Positions 37,001-50,900 of a stretch of 64,000 nt of DNA are shown in pieces; position 1 is the stretch's first letter, and each line of letters begins with the position of its first letter. The notes beneath the pieces were generated by a model. The model did not search any database, was not told the DNA's origin, and saw nothing but the letters and a program-made list of their open reading frames with translations. Source of the stretch: Archivesica marissinica (lineage: Eukaryota; Mollusca; Bivalvia; Venerida; Vesicomyidae); assembly GCA_014843695.1 (NCBI GenBank), contig CM026400.1, positions 44,802,638 through 44,866,637 of the forward strand. The letters run 5' to 3'. The position numbers and the translations under genes are program-made.

Positions 37001-40000
37001 GGAAAAGTGACCCCCCTTCACTCATATAGTTAATATACAGGGGGGTCATTATTCTATGGCATGGAAAAGTGACCCCCTTCACTCATATAGTTAATATACA
37101 GGGGGGTCATTATTCTATGGCATGGAAAAGTGACCCCCCTTCACTCATATAGTTAATATACATGGGGGTCATTATTCTATGGCATGGAAAAGTGACCCCC
37201 CCCCTTCACTCATATAGTTAATATACAGGGGGTCATTATTCTATGGCATGGAAAAGTGACCCCCTTCACTCATATAGTTAATATACAGGGGGTCATTATT
37301 CTATGGCATGGAAAAGTGACCCCCTTCACTCATATAGTTAATATACAGGGGGGTCATTATTCTATGGCATGGAAAAGTGACCCCCCTTCACTCATATAGT
37401 TAATATACAGGAGGGTCATTATTCTATGGCATGGAAAAGTGACCCCCCTCACTCATATAGTTAATATACAGGGGGGTCATTATTCTATGGCATGGAAAAG
37501 TGACCCCCCTTCACTCATATAGTTAATATACAGGGGGGTCATTATTCTATGGCATGGAAAAGTGACCCCCTTCACTCAATAGTTAATATACAGGGGTGTC
37601 ATTATTCTATGGCATGGAAAAGTGACCCCCCTTCACTCATATAGTTAATATACATGGGTCATTATTCTATATGGCATGGAAAAGTGACTCCCTTCACTCA
37701 TATAGTTAATATACAGGGGGGTCATTATTCTATGGCATGGAAAAGTGACCCCCCCATCACTCATATAGTTAATATACAGGGGGGTCATTATTCTATGGCA
37801 TGGAAAAGTGACCCCCCTTCACTCATATAGTTAATATACAGGGGGGTAATTATTCTATGGCATGGAAAAGTGACCCCCTTCACTCATATAGTTAATATAC
37901 AGGGGGGTCATTATTCCATGGCATGGAAAAGTGACCCCCTTCACTCATATAGTTAATATACAGGAGGGTCATTATTCTATGGCATGGAAAAGTGACCCCC
38001 CTTCACTCATATAGTCAATATACAGGGGGGTCATTATTCTATGGCATGGAAAAGTAACCCCCCTTCACTCATATAGTTAATATACAGGGGGGTCATTATT
38101 CTATATGGCATGGAAAAGTGACTCCCTTCACTCATATAGTTAATATACAGGGGGTCATTATTCTATATGGCATGGAAAAGTGACTCCCTTCACTCATATA
38201 GTTAATATACAGGGGAGTCATTATTCTATGGCATGGAAAAGTGACCCCCCATCACTCATATAGTTAATATACAGGGAGTCATTATTCTATGGCATGGAAA
38301 AGTGACCCCCCTTCACTCATATAGTTAATATACAGGGGGGTCATTATTCTATGGCATGGAAAAGTGACCCCCCGTCACTCATATAGTTAATATACAGGGG
38401 GTCATTATTTTATGGCATGGAAAAGTGACCCTCCCCCCTCTCTCATATAGTTTACATACATACAGTTAGGTGGTCATTATTCTATGGCATGGAAAAGTGA
38501 CCACTCTCACTCTTACTGTGTAAACATAGGGGGGGTCATTATTCTATGGCATAGAAAAGTTTCTTGCACTGGGAGGCACATGTTATCTGTCCTTGCTCAT
38601 ACAATAATAAAATATTATGTATTATGAATGATATAAAACATGTAATACAGGAAGTGTCACAGTTGATTGCAGTGCTCCAACAATAAGGTTTTATTGCTTT
38701 ATTATGGGGATTTTCACGCCTGTGGAAAAATTAGTTAGCCACACCAGTCAGAATTATAATGGTTAACAGCATATTATATAAGAGAACATGCATGAATATG
38801 ATAAGAATGGTTAGTACTGTGCTATTTTATGGTATTTATTTTGAGCTGCATGGTTTCAAATACCAATTAAGTTGAGTGTATGTCTTTTTTCATACATAAA
38901 TTCAATATAATTTTATTGATAATTGTTAATTTTATAGCTTATGCAATTATTAATAAAATATATTGATAACATTGTTTTTGTAGGCTTTGGGGATGGGGGG
39001 GGTCATTATTTTATAAGGGGGGTCATTATTCTATATGACACCGGTACTTGCTAATTTAAGAAAGTTTATAAAATATATAGTAACATAATTTAAACGCTAC
39101 CTGTTTACAGACGTATGTAGAGAAATGGCGTGACATGGTGGAGGAGTTTAGTATTATGCTGAAGCACCGAGAAGAGGAGATGAGACAGCAGCTGCGTATA
39201 CTGTCGCCGGGAATCGAACAATGGCTTAAACATCTCAGGAAATGCTTGTAAGTTCTAGGTTACAGTGAATGTAGAATATAAACATTGTTTTTTTTTCTTC
39301 GGTTTTTTTGTCTTTTTTTTGTGAAGCTCTACGGCTTCGTTTATTTTATATCAATATAATTATACAATATGTAGAGCTATAAACGGTCAAAGTAGATTTC
39401 AATAACATTGCAATATATAATATGAATGTGAATGATATTGTCAATATTATTGAACAAGTTAATCATTGAGTGTTCAGTCTTGTTTTACATTCAGTTTAAG
39501 TAATTTATTTATATGTCAAATTCCTTCTCTCCGTCTTAAAGTATCAATTTGGTATTTATAAAGTTTCAAAGTTTAACATTTAATAATCGAAATCATGCTC
39601 TCTGTGTCGGTGCTTTACACTGTGCACGTAAAAGAACCAGAGTAGACTCTGGAATGGGTCTCTGTCTGTATCATTGCACTATCCTCCAAATATCTAAAAT
39701 GACTAATCTCTTCAGAAGGCTTCGCTCATATGGGCAACCGGTAGTGACGATAAATAAATGTAAAACACACAAAATGTATATGTGTATATGGTTGTGATAT
39801 ACAGGGATCATTCTAGAGGGCGATGTGAGCGAAATAATCGCCCTAGGGACCCTGACATTCTATTTTTACAATTTTCATACAAACAAAATTGTGTCCAGTA
39901 AGATACACTGGCCCATTATAAAGCACTCCTTCTATTCAACTGTGTATTTAATGGTCATACTGTGTATTTTAACCATATTTTGTTAAATTTATTAAATACA

Positions 40001-43000
40001 GTCCCACCTCCCCAAACGTCACCTCCCAGGAGCGACACCCTCTTTATAACGTCACTTTTATTCCCTCCCGTTGGATTTTAATGTAATTTCACCTCTCACG
40101 AACGACATCTGAACAACGCACAACGACAGTCAATTTCCCACCCATCGATGTGTAAAACCTCCCAATAACAGACAATAATCCCAAAATACCAAAATATCTT
40201 GTACCTGTATTTCCCAATTCTAAAAATAGCTAACAATAGAATCACACTATGTATACGTCTGGTTTCCTAACAGTTATGTGTTTCAATATATATATACCAG
40301 GTTATTCGGAAGCCATATAATTATGTGATCAATTATAAAAGGCCGACCATATTTTGAAAACAAACTTACAATTAGCGCTATTTATGGAGTTTCTTTTATG
40401 AAATTTAGCATGGAAGTGATAATTGCCGTGATGCGACAGATATGTTTTATGTTGTTTGTTTTTTATACAATTGAAATGCGTAATTTATCAGATGTTTTGA
40501 CTTTGATGTATTGAAAACATAAATCATTAAATGTACACAATTGTCTAAATTTGCATAATCGGGGATTTTAACACATTGTGTGTCCTCAGCTGGACCTCAG
40601 AGTAAAATCAGTGAATTTTTTAAGCAAACATAAAATCTGTGTTTAGTTTCAGACTGATATATGTATACTGTATAGTTATATGTATTAAAAAGAAGTTGAA
40701 TTTTCAATGCTTTGAGTCAGTTTTAGAATGTTTTTGAATATTTACCGAAAGTACAATTGTACATAGGACCCCATTCTGTATACTCTATATTCAAATCAGT
40801 ATGAGCCACCGACTATAAACTGACTATTCGCGCATTTCCAGACTTCAAAATGTTGAACCTCCCTAGAACAACAACCTCTCTACAACAACCAATCTCGATG
40901 AACCCGGATGGTGTTTGCTCTAGAGAGGTTTGACTGTAACACCATTTAAGGACGCATTCTCACTTCTCCCAAAAGTTCTGACCTAGAATGAACCCTGTTC
41001 TCCCAAACATTCTGACCTAGAATGAACCTTGTTCTCCCAAATGTTCTGACCTAGATTGAACCCTGTTCTCCCAAACATTCTGACCTAGAATGAACCCTGT
41101 TCTCCCAAACATTCTGACCTAGAATGAACCCTGTTCTCCCAAACATTCTGACCTAGAATGAACCCTGTTCTCCCAAACATTCTGACCTAGAATGAACCCT
41201 GTTCTCCCAAAAGTTCTGACCTAGAATGAACCCTGTTCTCCCAAACATTCTGACCTAGAATGAACCTTGTTCTCCCAAAAGTTCTGACCTAGAATGAACC
41301 CTGTTCTCCCAAACATTCTGACCTAGAATGAACCTTGTTCTCCCAAATGTTCTGACCTAGATTGAACCCTGTTCTCCCAAACATTCTGACCTAGAATGAA
41401 CCCTGTTCTCCCAAACATTCTGACCTAGAATGAACCCTGTTCTCCCAAACATTCTGACCTAGAATGAACCCTGTTCTCCCAAACATTCTGACCTAGAATG
41501 AACCCTGTTCTCCCAAACATTCTGACCTAGAATGAACCCTGTTCTCCCAAACATTCTGACCTAGAATGAACCCTGTTCTCCCAAACATTCTGACCTAGAA
41601 TGAACCCTGTTCTCCCAAACATTCTGACCTAGAATGAACCCTGTTCTCCCAAACATTCTGACCTAGAATGAACCCTGGGTATATGGGTAAATGTTTGTAT
41701 TAACCATGTATACTTCATATAATTTGGTGTAAAGGCATAGGTAAGCTCAATGGCTGATTAAATATGCTTTGATTGCAGATATTAATACTACTACATTATA
41801 GCAATAACTATTCCATGAGGGACATTGGTCAGTTACTGCCCCTGAATACTCCCTAAAAGTAGATAGGTCCTATTTGTTTTTTCCTCTGTTTTTATCGTTG
41901 TTTCCTTTGCACAACATGCTAACAATTTTATTCTGCTATCACTTCTTGTGATTATTAAATTAATATATCTCAACAGATATCATACGGTATATACAATGGG
42001 TACTTATTTGTAAAAGAATAAGTTGATTAAACACAATTTTGATAAAATGACATTTATCGTACCGCAACATTTGGTTAGGGAACAGCAGTAAAAACAAAGG
42101 ATTCCAACTAAAAGGACCTATTCACATTTCTGAATAAATCAGACTTTATCTGCCAAGGGAGGTAATAGAAAATTAGAAATGTCTCTCATTTACTTTGTTA
42201 ATTGCGTTTATTTAACTTGTGACAGTTTGTATGTGGTATTGATAATGTCATCGAGAGGCATGTCTACGTGGGAAGGGGTGGGTGAAAGCTAAGAGCATCT
42301 GAATGCTGTACAGAAGTACTGCACATTTCTGAATAAATCAGACTTTATCTGCCAAGGGTGGTAATAGAAAATTAGAGATGTCTCTCATTTGCTTTGTTAA
42401 TTGCGTTTATTTGAATTTAACTTGTGACAGTTTGTATGTGGTATTGATAATGTCGCTGAGAGGTGTGTCTATGTGGGAAGGGGGGAACGCTAAGAGCGTC
42501 TGAATGCTGTACAGAAATACTGCACATAGTATGCCATGGCTATGTGTCATTAACAGACGGGTCTGTAGTCCAGTGGATAACACGTTGGACTGGTAATCCT
42601 GGGATCGCAAGTTCAATCCCCCGTCTGACCCTAATAAAATTAACCGTCTTTCAGATGGGACTTTAAGCCGAGGTCTTGTGTCGATGCTTTACACCGTGCA
42701 CGTAAAAGAACCAGAGGAGACTCTGGAATGGGTCTCTTTCTGTATCATTGCACTATCCTCCAAAAATCTAAAATGACTAATATCTTCAGGAGGCGTCGCT
42801 CATATGGGCAACCGGTAGCGATGATAAATAAACGTCAAACAAACAAGTGTCATTAACATGTTGCAGACCAGCATTTAACCCTTATTCTGCTCAAAACAAG
42901 TATATTAATTTTTGCAAACAGCAATAGAGCCAGATCAAATGACAAAAAAGTGCAATCTGATCAGGCTCTATGCTGTTTGCTATTCGGATAGTGGTCTGGC

Positions 43001-44849
43001 GCTAAAACATTTGGCTGAATAGCAAAAAACATATATCCTGATCTGGATCTGTGTTGTTTGCACAATCATTCCAATTTATTCAGTATTTTAACCCTTTCAA
43101 TACTACATACCTCTAAATAGACTTACAAAAGTGTAGATCCAGATGAGCCGGCTCATAACGAGCCGTCTCATCAGGATCTGCACTTTTTGCCAGTAATATT
43201 ACTATTTTTAGACAAAATTACCCATTTTGATAAATGAACTGGTCCAAATGTAATTTTCTTATTAATTTATTGGTCTGAAAATATCATGCACCAGTCCATG
43301 TCAGTTACTTGGAAATATAATTTTCTAATTAATATATTGGTCTAAAAATATCGTGGACCAGCGAGTTACTTGGTACTGAATGGGTTATGGGTTAATATTT
43401 TTGTCTTTGATGCAGCCGTCGCTAATAGAGTAGCTGCCAGTTAACGTTTTCATTGCTTTAAACATGGTTTGATATTTAACATAGAATGTCGATCGGGTGA
43501 GTATCTAACACTTGTGTTGGGCAGCAATACACGTAGAACATATTCTCAACTTCTTTCATAACAATCAAGCATTTCGTTAATGAGTATAAATATGTAGACA
43601 TCGGGATGTTAGCATTATCGGGTACCTTGATAATGATTATAGCGTTATCCCCCTGAAACGTTGGCTATGGGTGTGATTGAACATTAATTCGGCCTTCGTG
43701 ATATATTTCTACGCATAAGAACTTCAAACTCGGGTTATTCTGCGATATACCACGGTTGATACTTATTATTTTGATTCTAACACGACTTACTTCTAATAAT
43801 TTTAGACGAGATTCAAAGGACAAACGCAGTGCTACTCCGCTGCATCATTTGGCTTTCGAAATTTCCTCCCGCGTAAGGGGTGATGACGTTATTTTTTATG
43901 GAAAATATCAATCTAGTGCATAAATGAACAAAAGTTGTAACTGATCAATAATTTTATTTATTTTGTCATATAAAACTGTACAGAATAGTAACTGAAACAT
44001 TACTTAACAGATAAACAAGACGGACAAGAGATTATCTGATTCTAAAAATAGCTCACTTCCGCGAATTCCCACGGTAAATTTACAAACATCACGTGACTTT
44101 CATTCATAAAACTTTACACGCATTGTATAAATGGAATAGCCAAAACACGGTGCGCGCGCAGCATAGTTCAAGGTAGGTATATCGTAGAATAACCCGAGGT
44201 AGATTTTACTCTACAAGTATGTATGTTATTAGCTGGGGTCTTGTTAGAATGTTAGTTAATTCCTAAACCCTTTGCATGCTAGCGGCAGATAAAATCACTT
44301 TTGCAAACAGCATAAAGCCAGATCATAGATATATAGATGCTCTGATAGAGATGTGGTGTCAGTTTTAAACATGCATGGATATGGCCTAAACTATTTGTAG
44401 GTATAGTGTCAAGCCTATTGTGTATTGAACTGTTCTTAACCCTTTCCTTCATAGAGATTTAGGTTAATATACTATTATATCTCCATACAAACGACAACCA
44501 TTTAGCTATCATGCAGTGGATAAGTAGTCGCCATATCTATCCCACCTCCATAGATATTACTGCGACTACATGAGATTCTGGTCTTTATTATGAACATTGG
44601 TTTGGCTAACTACATTGTCAATGTATGTCGTATTGGTAATGGCGTCAAGAGGTGCTTCTATGGGGGAAAGGGTTAAAAAAAAACGTTTAAAAAAAAAGAT
44701 TTCGGTTTGCAACCCGAAACCATTTGTCCAGACAACACCCTGCGCATCTGTGATGAAAATGACCTTGATTGCGAGAAGATGCCATTATCAGAACCAAGAT
44801 TAGGAGAAATGGCTTGTGAAAAATGGCAAGGCACTTAAATTCCACGATG

Positions 44850-44925
<76 letters not shown>

Positions 44926-47900
44926 CATGGCGATGGATTCCATCAGGAATGAGGTCTTGTAATCGATTACATTGCATATAAAGTAATTGTAATGGATTAC
45001 ATTGCATAGAAAAGTAATTGTAATGGATTACATTGCATATAAAGTAATTGTAATCGATTACATTGCATATAAAGTAATTATAATGGATTACATTGCATAT
45101 AAAGTAATTGTAATCGATTACATTGCATATAAAGTAATTGTAATCGATTACATTGCATATACAGTAATTGTAATGGATTACATTGCATAGAAAATAATTG
45201 TAATCGATTACATTGCATAGAAAGTAATTGTAATCGATTACATTGTATATAAAGTAATTATAATGGATTACATTGCATATAAAGTAATCGATTACATTGC
45301 ATATAAAGTAATTGTAATCGATTACATTGCATATACAGTAATTGTAATGGATTACATTGCATAGAAAATAATTGTAATCGATTACATTGCATAGAAAGTA
45401 ATTGTAATTGATTACACTGCATAGAAAGTAATTGTAATTGATTACATTGCATAGAAAATAATTGTAATCGATTACATTGCATTTAAAGTAATTGTAATTG
45501 ATTACACTGCATTTAAAGTAATTGTAATCGATTATATTGCATAGAAAATAATTGTAATCGATTACATTGCATAGAAAGTAATTGTAATCGATTTCATTGC
45601 ATAGAAAGTAATTGTAATTGATTACACTGCATAGAAAGTAATTGTAATCGATTACATTGCATAGAAAGTAATTGTAATCGATTTCATTGCATATAAAGTA
45701 ATTGTAATCGATTACACTGCATAGAAAGTAATTGTAATCGATTACATTGCATAGAAAGTAATTGTAATCGATTACATTGCATAGAAAGTAATTGTAATCG
45801 ATTTCATTGCATAGAAAGTAATTGTAATTGATTACACTGCATAGAAAGTAATTGTAATCGATTACATTGCATAGAAAGTAATTGTAATCGATTTCATTGC
45901 ATATAAAGTAATTGTAATTGATTACATTGCATAGAAAATAATTGTAATTGATTGCATTGCATATAAAGTAATTGTAATCGATTACATTGCATATAAAGTA
46001 ATTGTAATCGATTACATTGCATATAAAGTAATTGTAATCGATTACATTGCATAGAAAGTAATTGTAATCGATTACATTGCATATAAAGTAATTGTAATTG
46101 ATTACATTGCATAGAAAGTAATTGTAATCGATTACATTGCATAAAAAGTAATTGTAATCAGTAATCATTTGGAAAGTAATCATATTCGTAATCGATTACA
46201 TTGGCAAGTAATCGACCCTGATCTGTCAGAGAAAGCCCTGATACAATAGATAGTTCTTTACAGTGAATGTTTCGGTTTCTTTATGTTGCTTTTGGTGTGG
46301 CTTGTCTTCTATCTTATTTTCCTGGCTTTCGTGCTCGATAGTGTTTCCGTCGTCAGGAAACCTGACACACCCGTTTAACACATGTTTTATATATTGCCAT
46401 AAGTTCCAAGATGACAACTTGTTTGCCCAATGAAAACTTATACAGTGTACCACTAAAATATTCTTTCAAAATCTGTTTAAAGGAAAATATATTCGCACAT
46501 TAATTAAAAATATATTATTAACAAAGCAATGTGATAGCTTGTGTTACTGTATTCTTCCTTCATTGCAGACTCTGGAAACTGGTGTCTTAATACACGTTGG
46601 CTGCTTAACCCTTTCAACACCACATGCCTCTAAATAGGCTTACAAAAAGTGTAGATCCTGATGAGCCGTCTCATCAGGATCTGCACTTTTTGCCAGTAGT
46701 ATTACTATATTTAGACAAAATTACCCATTCTTATTAATTTATTGGTCTAAAATTATAGTGCACCAGTCCATGTCAGTTACTTGGTGTTGAATGGGTTACT
46801 AGAGGTGGCCACTAACACAGATTTAACTTTATTCAGCCATAAAATCAACCTCAATCATGAGTCAACTAGTGTTTCTTGGCTTAATTTGGGCGTTTTTTCA
46901 GTTCACATATTTATTTAGGGAATATACACAATTGGACAAGCCCAATATTGTACATGTATGTGGGCTTTCGAGTGTACACCTAAAGTCAAAGCTGCATTTC
47001 AATTCTGGATTCTATTATAAAATGATCGAGTCATAGGATAGTGTTTACGGTATCAGTAATTTCACACCCTACTGTCCATACTCGCCTAAATGACTATCTC
47101 GCCTATAAGACGACCGCTCTAATTTTGTCCTGAAATATGTGTGTTTTGCCATGCACTCGCATATAAGACGGGGTTGATAAAATGGACACAAATATAAATT
47201 GCATGTTTGGCCAGTGCAAGTTGAAGAAATTCTCAGTGTCAGGGTGCTTTCTTTTCTAAAATTAAATTATGGATTAATTTAAAACACATTTAAAAATAAA
47301 AAACCAAAGTAAATAAAAAATAAAATTTTACACTCACTTATAAGACGGGAAGCCACATTGATACCATACTCTGGTTGTAAACATCTCATCTTATAGGAAG
47401 TATTGACCGTATGAATGATCCGATGTTTGAAACTATGTGATGTTTGTTGCAGCACGGAGGACGGTCAGTTTGTGCATCCTCCACATAAGGACGAACAACG
47501 AGAATTGCTCGATAAAATGAAGAAATGGGAGGAGGTTAGTCTTATAATAAGTAAATTACACAACGATTGTCTCTTGTACCGTAGTTCATCCAATGTCAGA
47601 TCAAGGTATGATGTCAGGAATGAGGTCTCGAGAGTGATTAATATAAGTTGTAAGAACTTCAAGGTATGATTGTTTCTTGTACCGTAGTTCATCCAATGTC
47701 AGGTCAAGGAGTGATTGTTTCTTGTACCGTAGTGAGTGATTGTTTCTTGTACCGTAGTTCATCCAATGTCAGGTCAAGGTGTGATTGTCTCTTGTACTGT
47801 AGTTCATACAATGTCAGGTCAAGGAGTGATTGTTCCTTGTACCGTAGTGAGTGATTGTTTCTTGTACCGTAGTTCATCCAATGTCAGGTCAAGGAGTAAT

Positions 47901-50900
47901 TGTTTCTTGTACCGTAGTTCATCCAATGTCAGGTCAAGGAGTGATTGTTTCTTGTACCGTAGTTCATCCAATGTCAGGTCAAGGAGTGATTGTTTCTTGT
48001 ACCGTAGTTCATCCAATGTCAGGTCAAGGAGATGATTGTTTCTTGTACCGTAGTTCATCCAATGTCAGGTCAAGGAGTGATTGTTTCTTGTACCGTAGTT
48101 CATCCAATGTCAGGTCAAGGAGTGATTGTTTCTTGTACCATAGTTCATCCAATGTCAGGTCAAGGAGTGATTGTTTCTTGTACCGTAGTTCATCCAATGT
48201 CAGGTCAAGGAGTGATTGTTTCTTGTACCGTAGTTCATCCAATGTCAGGTCAAGGAGTGATTGTTTCTTGTACCGTAGTTCATCCAATGTCAGGTCAAGG
48301 AGTGATTGTTTCTTGTACCGTAGTTCATCCAATGTCAGGTCAAGGTGTTAATTGTTTCTTGTACCATAGTTCATCCAATGACAGGTCAAGGTATGATTGT
48401 TTCTTGTACCATTGTTCATCCAAGGTCAGGTCAAGATGAGATGGCTGTCGGTCGCCAATGGCGCCAGTTGCGACAAAAAACAAATACTGGCGCCAGGGCG
48501 TTCACTAGACTTTGAAAGTCAAGAGAGTCAATGACCCTTGAGGACAAAATGTCAACAGTCAAGCTGGACTTTTCACCAAGTTGCGAAAATATTTGGCGAA
48601 ACTGTTCTGTTTTTTTTGTTTTTTTTCATCAAATACATTACTTCAAAATTTATTTGTGAACTATATGGCTCTTATCATAGTTGGCTCCAAATCTCTCAAA
48701 TTAGCTCCATTATTTTTTCAATTTGTGACAGTGGCGCAGCTAAAAATTCAGACAGGACCCCGAGACATGAACCAGCTAGTTGTCAGATTGTTTCGTATTT
48801 GAAAAAACAAAAAACAATTACTGGCGCTAAATTTGTGAAAATATTTGGCCCAACTATTTTTTTTCCCGTCAAAAATCATTACTTCAAAGTTCATTTGTGA
48901 ACTATATGGCTCCAAGTCTTTCTCAAATTGGCTCCATTTTTTTTTTCAATTGGCGACAGTGGCACAGATAAAAATTCAGACAGGACCCTGAGACCCAGCT
49001 AGTTATTAGATTGTTTCGTATTTGTTCAGCTTCTAAGTAAGGAGATGGAGAAGTTTGGTGGGGATATGTTGCTGAATGGTCAGGAGCAGCTGCACTTCAT
49101 CAAGCTGCAGATGGACGGGTGGACAGACAACTCACTGATGGTGTTCAGCCGACATAGAGGAAATGAGGGGACCAACCATCCGGACCAGGTCAATATGATG
49201 GCCCTTAATGAGGTAATCATTTTACTGCCTTGCTTACCTCGTGACATTTTTTCTAACATGTTTGAATCCTGGTTGGGACATATATGGTGTGTTTGTGTTA
49301 AGGTACTTGATCTGGAATTATTTTTCCTTAGTTACCTGGTTATGGTTTTTTCTAGAGTGGAATGGCGCAGGGCGCGTCACCCTGCCCGTTTTGGCCTCGC
49401 CCTGCCCTCTTGCCTTTTTAAAAATATATATAACATATATATATCTCCATACAAACGACAGTCATTTAGCTATCATGCAGTGGATAAGTAGTCACCATAT
49501 CTATCCCACCTCCATAGATATTACTGGGACTACATGAGATTCTGGGTTTTATTATGAACATTGGTTTGGCTACTCCATTGTCAATATATGTCATATTGGT
49601 AATGGCGTCAAGAGGTGCTTCTATGAGGGAAAGGGTTTATTATGAACATTGGTTTGGCTACTACATTGTCAATGTATGTCATATTGGTAATGGCGTCAAG
49701 AGGTGCTTCTATCAGGGAAAGGGTTAAATTGAAAACACCTCTGCTTTGTGTTAGAATGAGATCTACAGTCAACCCTGTGTTAGTGGTCACCTCTATTAAG
49801 TAGCCAACCTGCATTAAGCAGCCAGTTTCCAGATTCCCAATAAGTTGTTTTATTATACATTTGACCTCTATTAAGCAGCCACCTGTGCTAAGCAGCCACA
49901 TTCTGTGATTCCCTTGGCTGGCTGCTTAAGGCAGGTTTAACTGTACATCTGATTTATGATGTTTACGTGATTCCCTTGGCTGGCTGCTTAAGGCAGGTTT
50001 AACTGTACATCTGATTTACAATGTTTACGTGATTCCCTTGGCTGGCTGCTTAAGGCAGGTTTAACTGTACATCTGATTTATGATGTTTACGTGATTCCCT
50101 TGGCTGGCTGCTTAAGGCAGGTTTAACTGTACATCTGATTTATGATGTTTACGATTGTATTTAGTTTGCTTTGATATTCTTGTATATATTTTGCAGGTAG
50201 TGGAAAACCTACTCCTCCAGTTCAACACAAGAATCACAGGAGAAAATGGTGAGGTCACATCCATGTCCCTACATTACAAGTTTGGTGAAAATCAACCAAA
50301 TATTCGGTTTACATGACATTATGCCAGATGTCAATCAGACATTTACTTTAATATCTACAGTCAAACCTGTGTTAGTGGTCACCTGTCACCACCACCCACC
50401 CAAACAACACAAAAAAACCCAAAAAACAAACACAACACAATTAAGCAGCCAACCTATATTAAGCAGCCAGTGATTAGATTCCCAATATGTTGTTTTATTA
50501 TATATTTGACCTCATCCCGCCTCCGTTGAACGAGTGGTTAAGGTCGCTGACTTGTATACCACTGTAACCCTATACAAACACAAAAAACAACAAACCCCAA
50601 CCCCACCAAAAAAAACCCAAACCCCAACACCACCCCACCCCAACCACAACACCAAATAGCACACTGATTATCAAGAAGTATCGAGCCCCGCCCAGGGTAG
50701 AGCATTGGATTTGGAATAACTCCCGGGTTTGATACTCGGTCAGGCCACGTATGTAGTCGGCTGAGCCTGCCCAGGAAAAGATGTCTAGTTCCCACAAGGG
50801 GTTTGACCATAATGGAACATACTTACATCAAACCTGTGTTAGTGATCACCTCTATTAAGCAGCCAACCTGTATTAAGCAACCAGTTTCCAGACTCCCAAT

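Larger units (their letters stand above)
32826..39047. mobile_element. 6.2-kb foldback element with inverted arms built of tandem repeats
   Basis: Terminal inverted repeats GTACCGGTGTCATATAGAAT (left) and its complement ATTCTATATGACACCGGTAC (right). TTG on both outer flanks is a possible 3-bp TSD. Left arm: unique part 32826-33830, then repeats to about 35165. Right arm: repeats 35354-38545, then the matching unique part (cytosine-rich runs, GAGCAAGGACAG / CTGTCCTTGCTC, ACAGGAAGTGTCAC / GTGACACTTCCTG). Arms are inverted relative to each other around a short centre. Arms made of tandem repeats resemble Drosophila FB/Galileo and sea urchin TU elements. No transposase is seen. Confidence 0.85.
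39802..41677 (-). mobile_element. Family C MITE with nested element and amplified terminus
   Basis: CAGGGATCATTCTAGAGGGC start, normal interior to about 40001, a nested about 935-bp element (40002-40940), then the family C end CACTTCTCCCAAAAGTTCTG..., amplified into the 35-bp array to 41677. Confidence 0.88.

Noticed and set aside
35354..38545. CRISPR-like array
   Set aside because: Repeats are head-to-tail without unique spacers, and the window is an animal genome.
44687..46183. 498-codon minus-strand ORF
   Set aside because: It is the translation of a 30-bp tandem array (ten-residue period) plus a CT repeat; no conserved domain, start context or splice structure.
46226..46453. 75-codon minus-strand ORF
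   Set aside because: No recognisable family; too short and isolated in an intron to call.
47851..48439. Long plus-strand ORFs in the 45-bp array
   Set aside because: Open in several frames and on both strands at once, as expected from a stop-free 45-bp unit.
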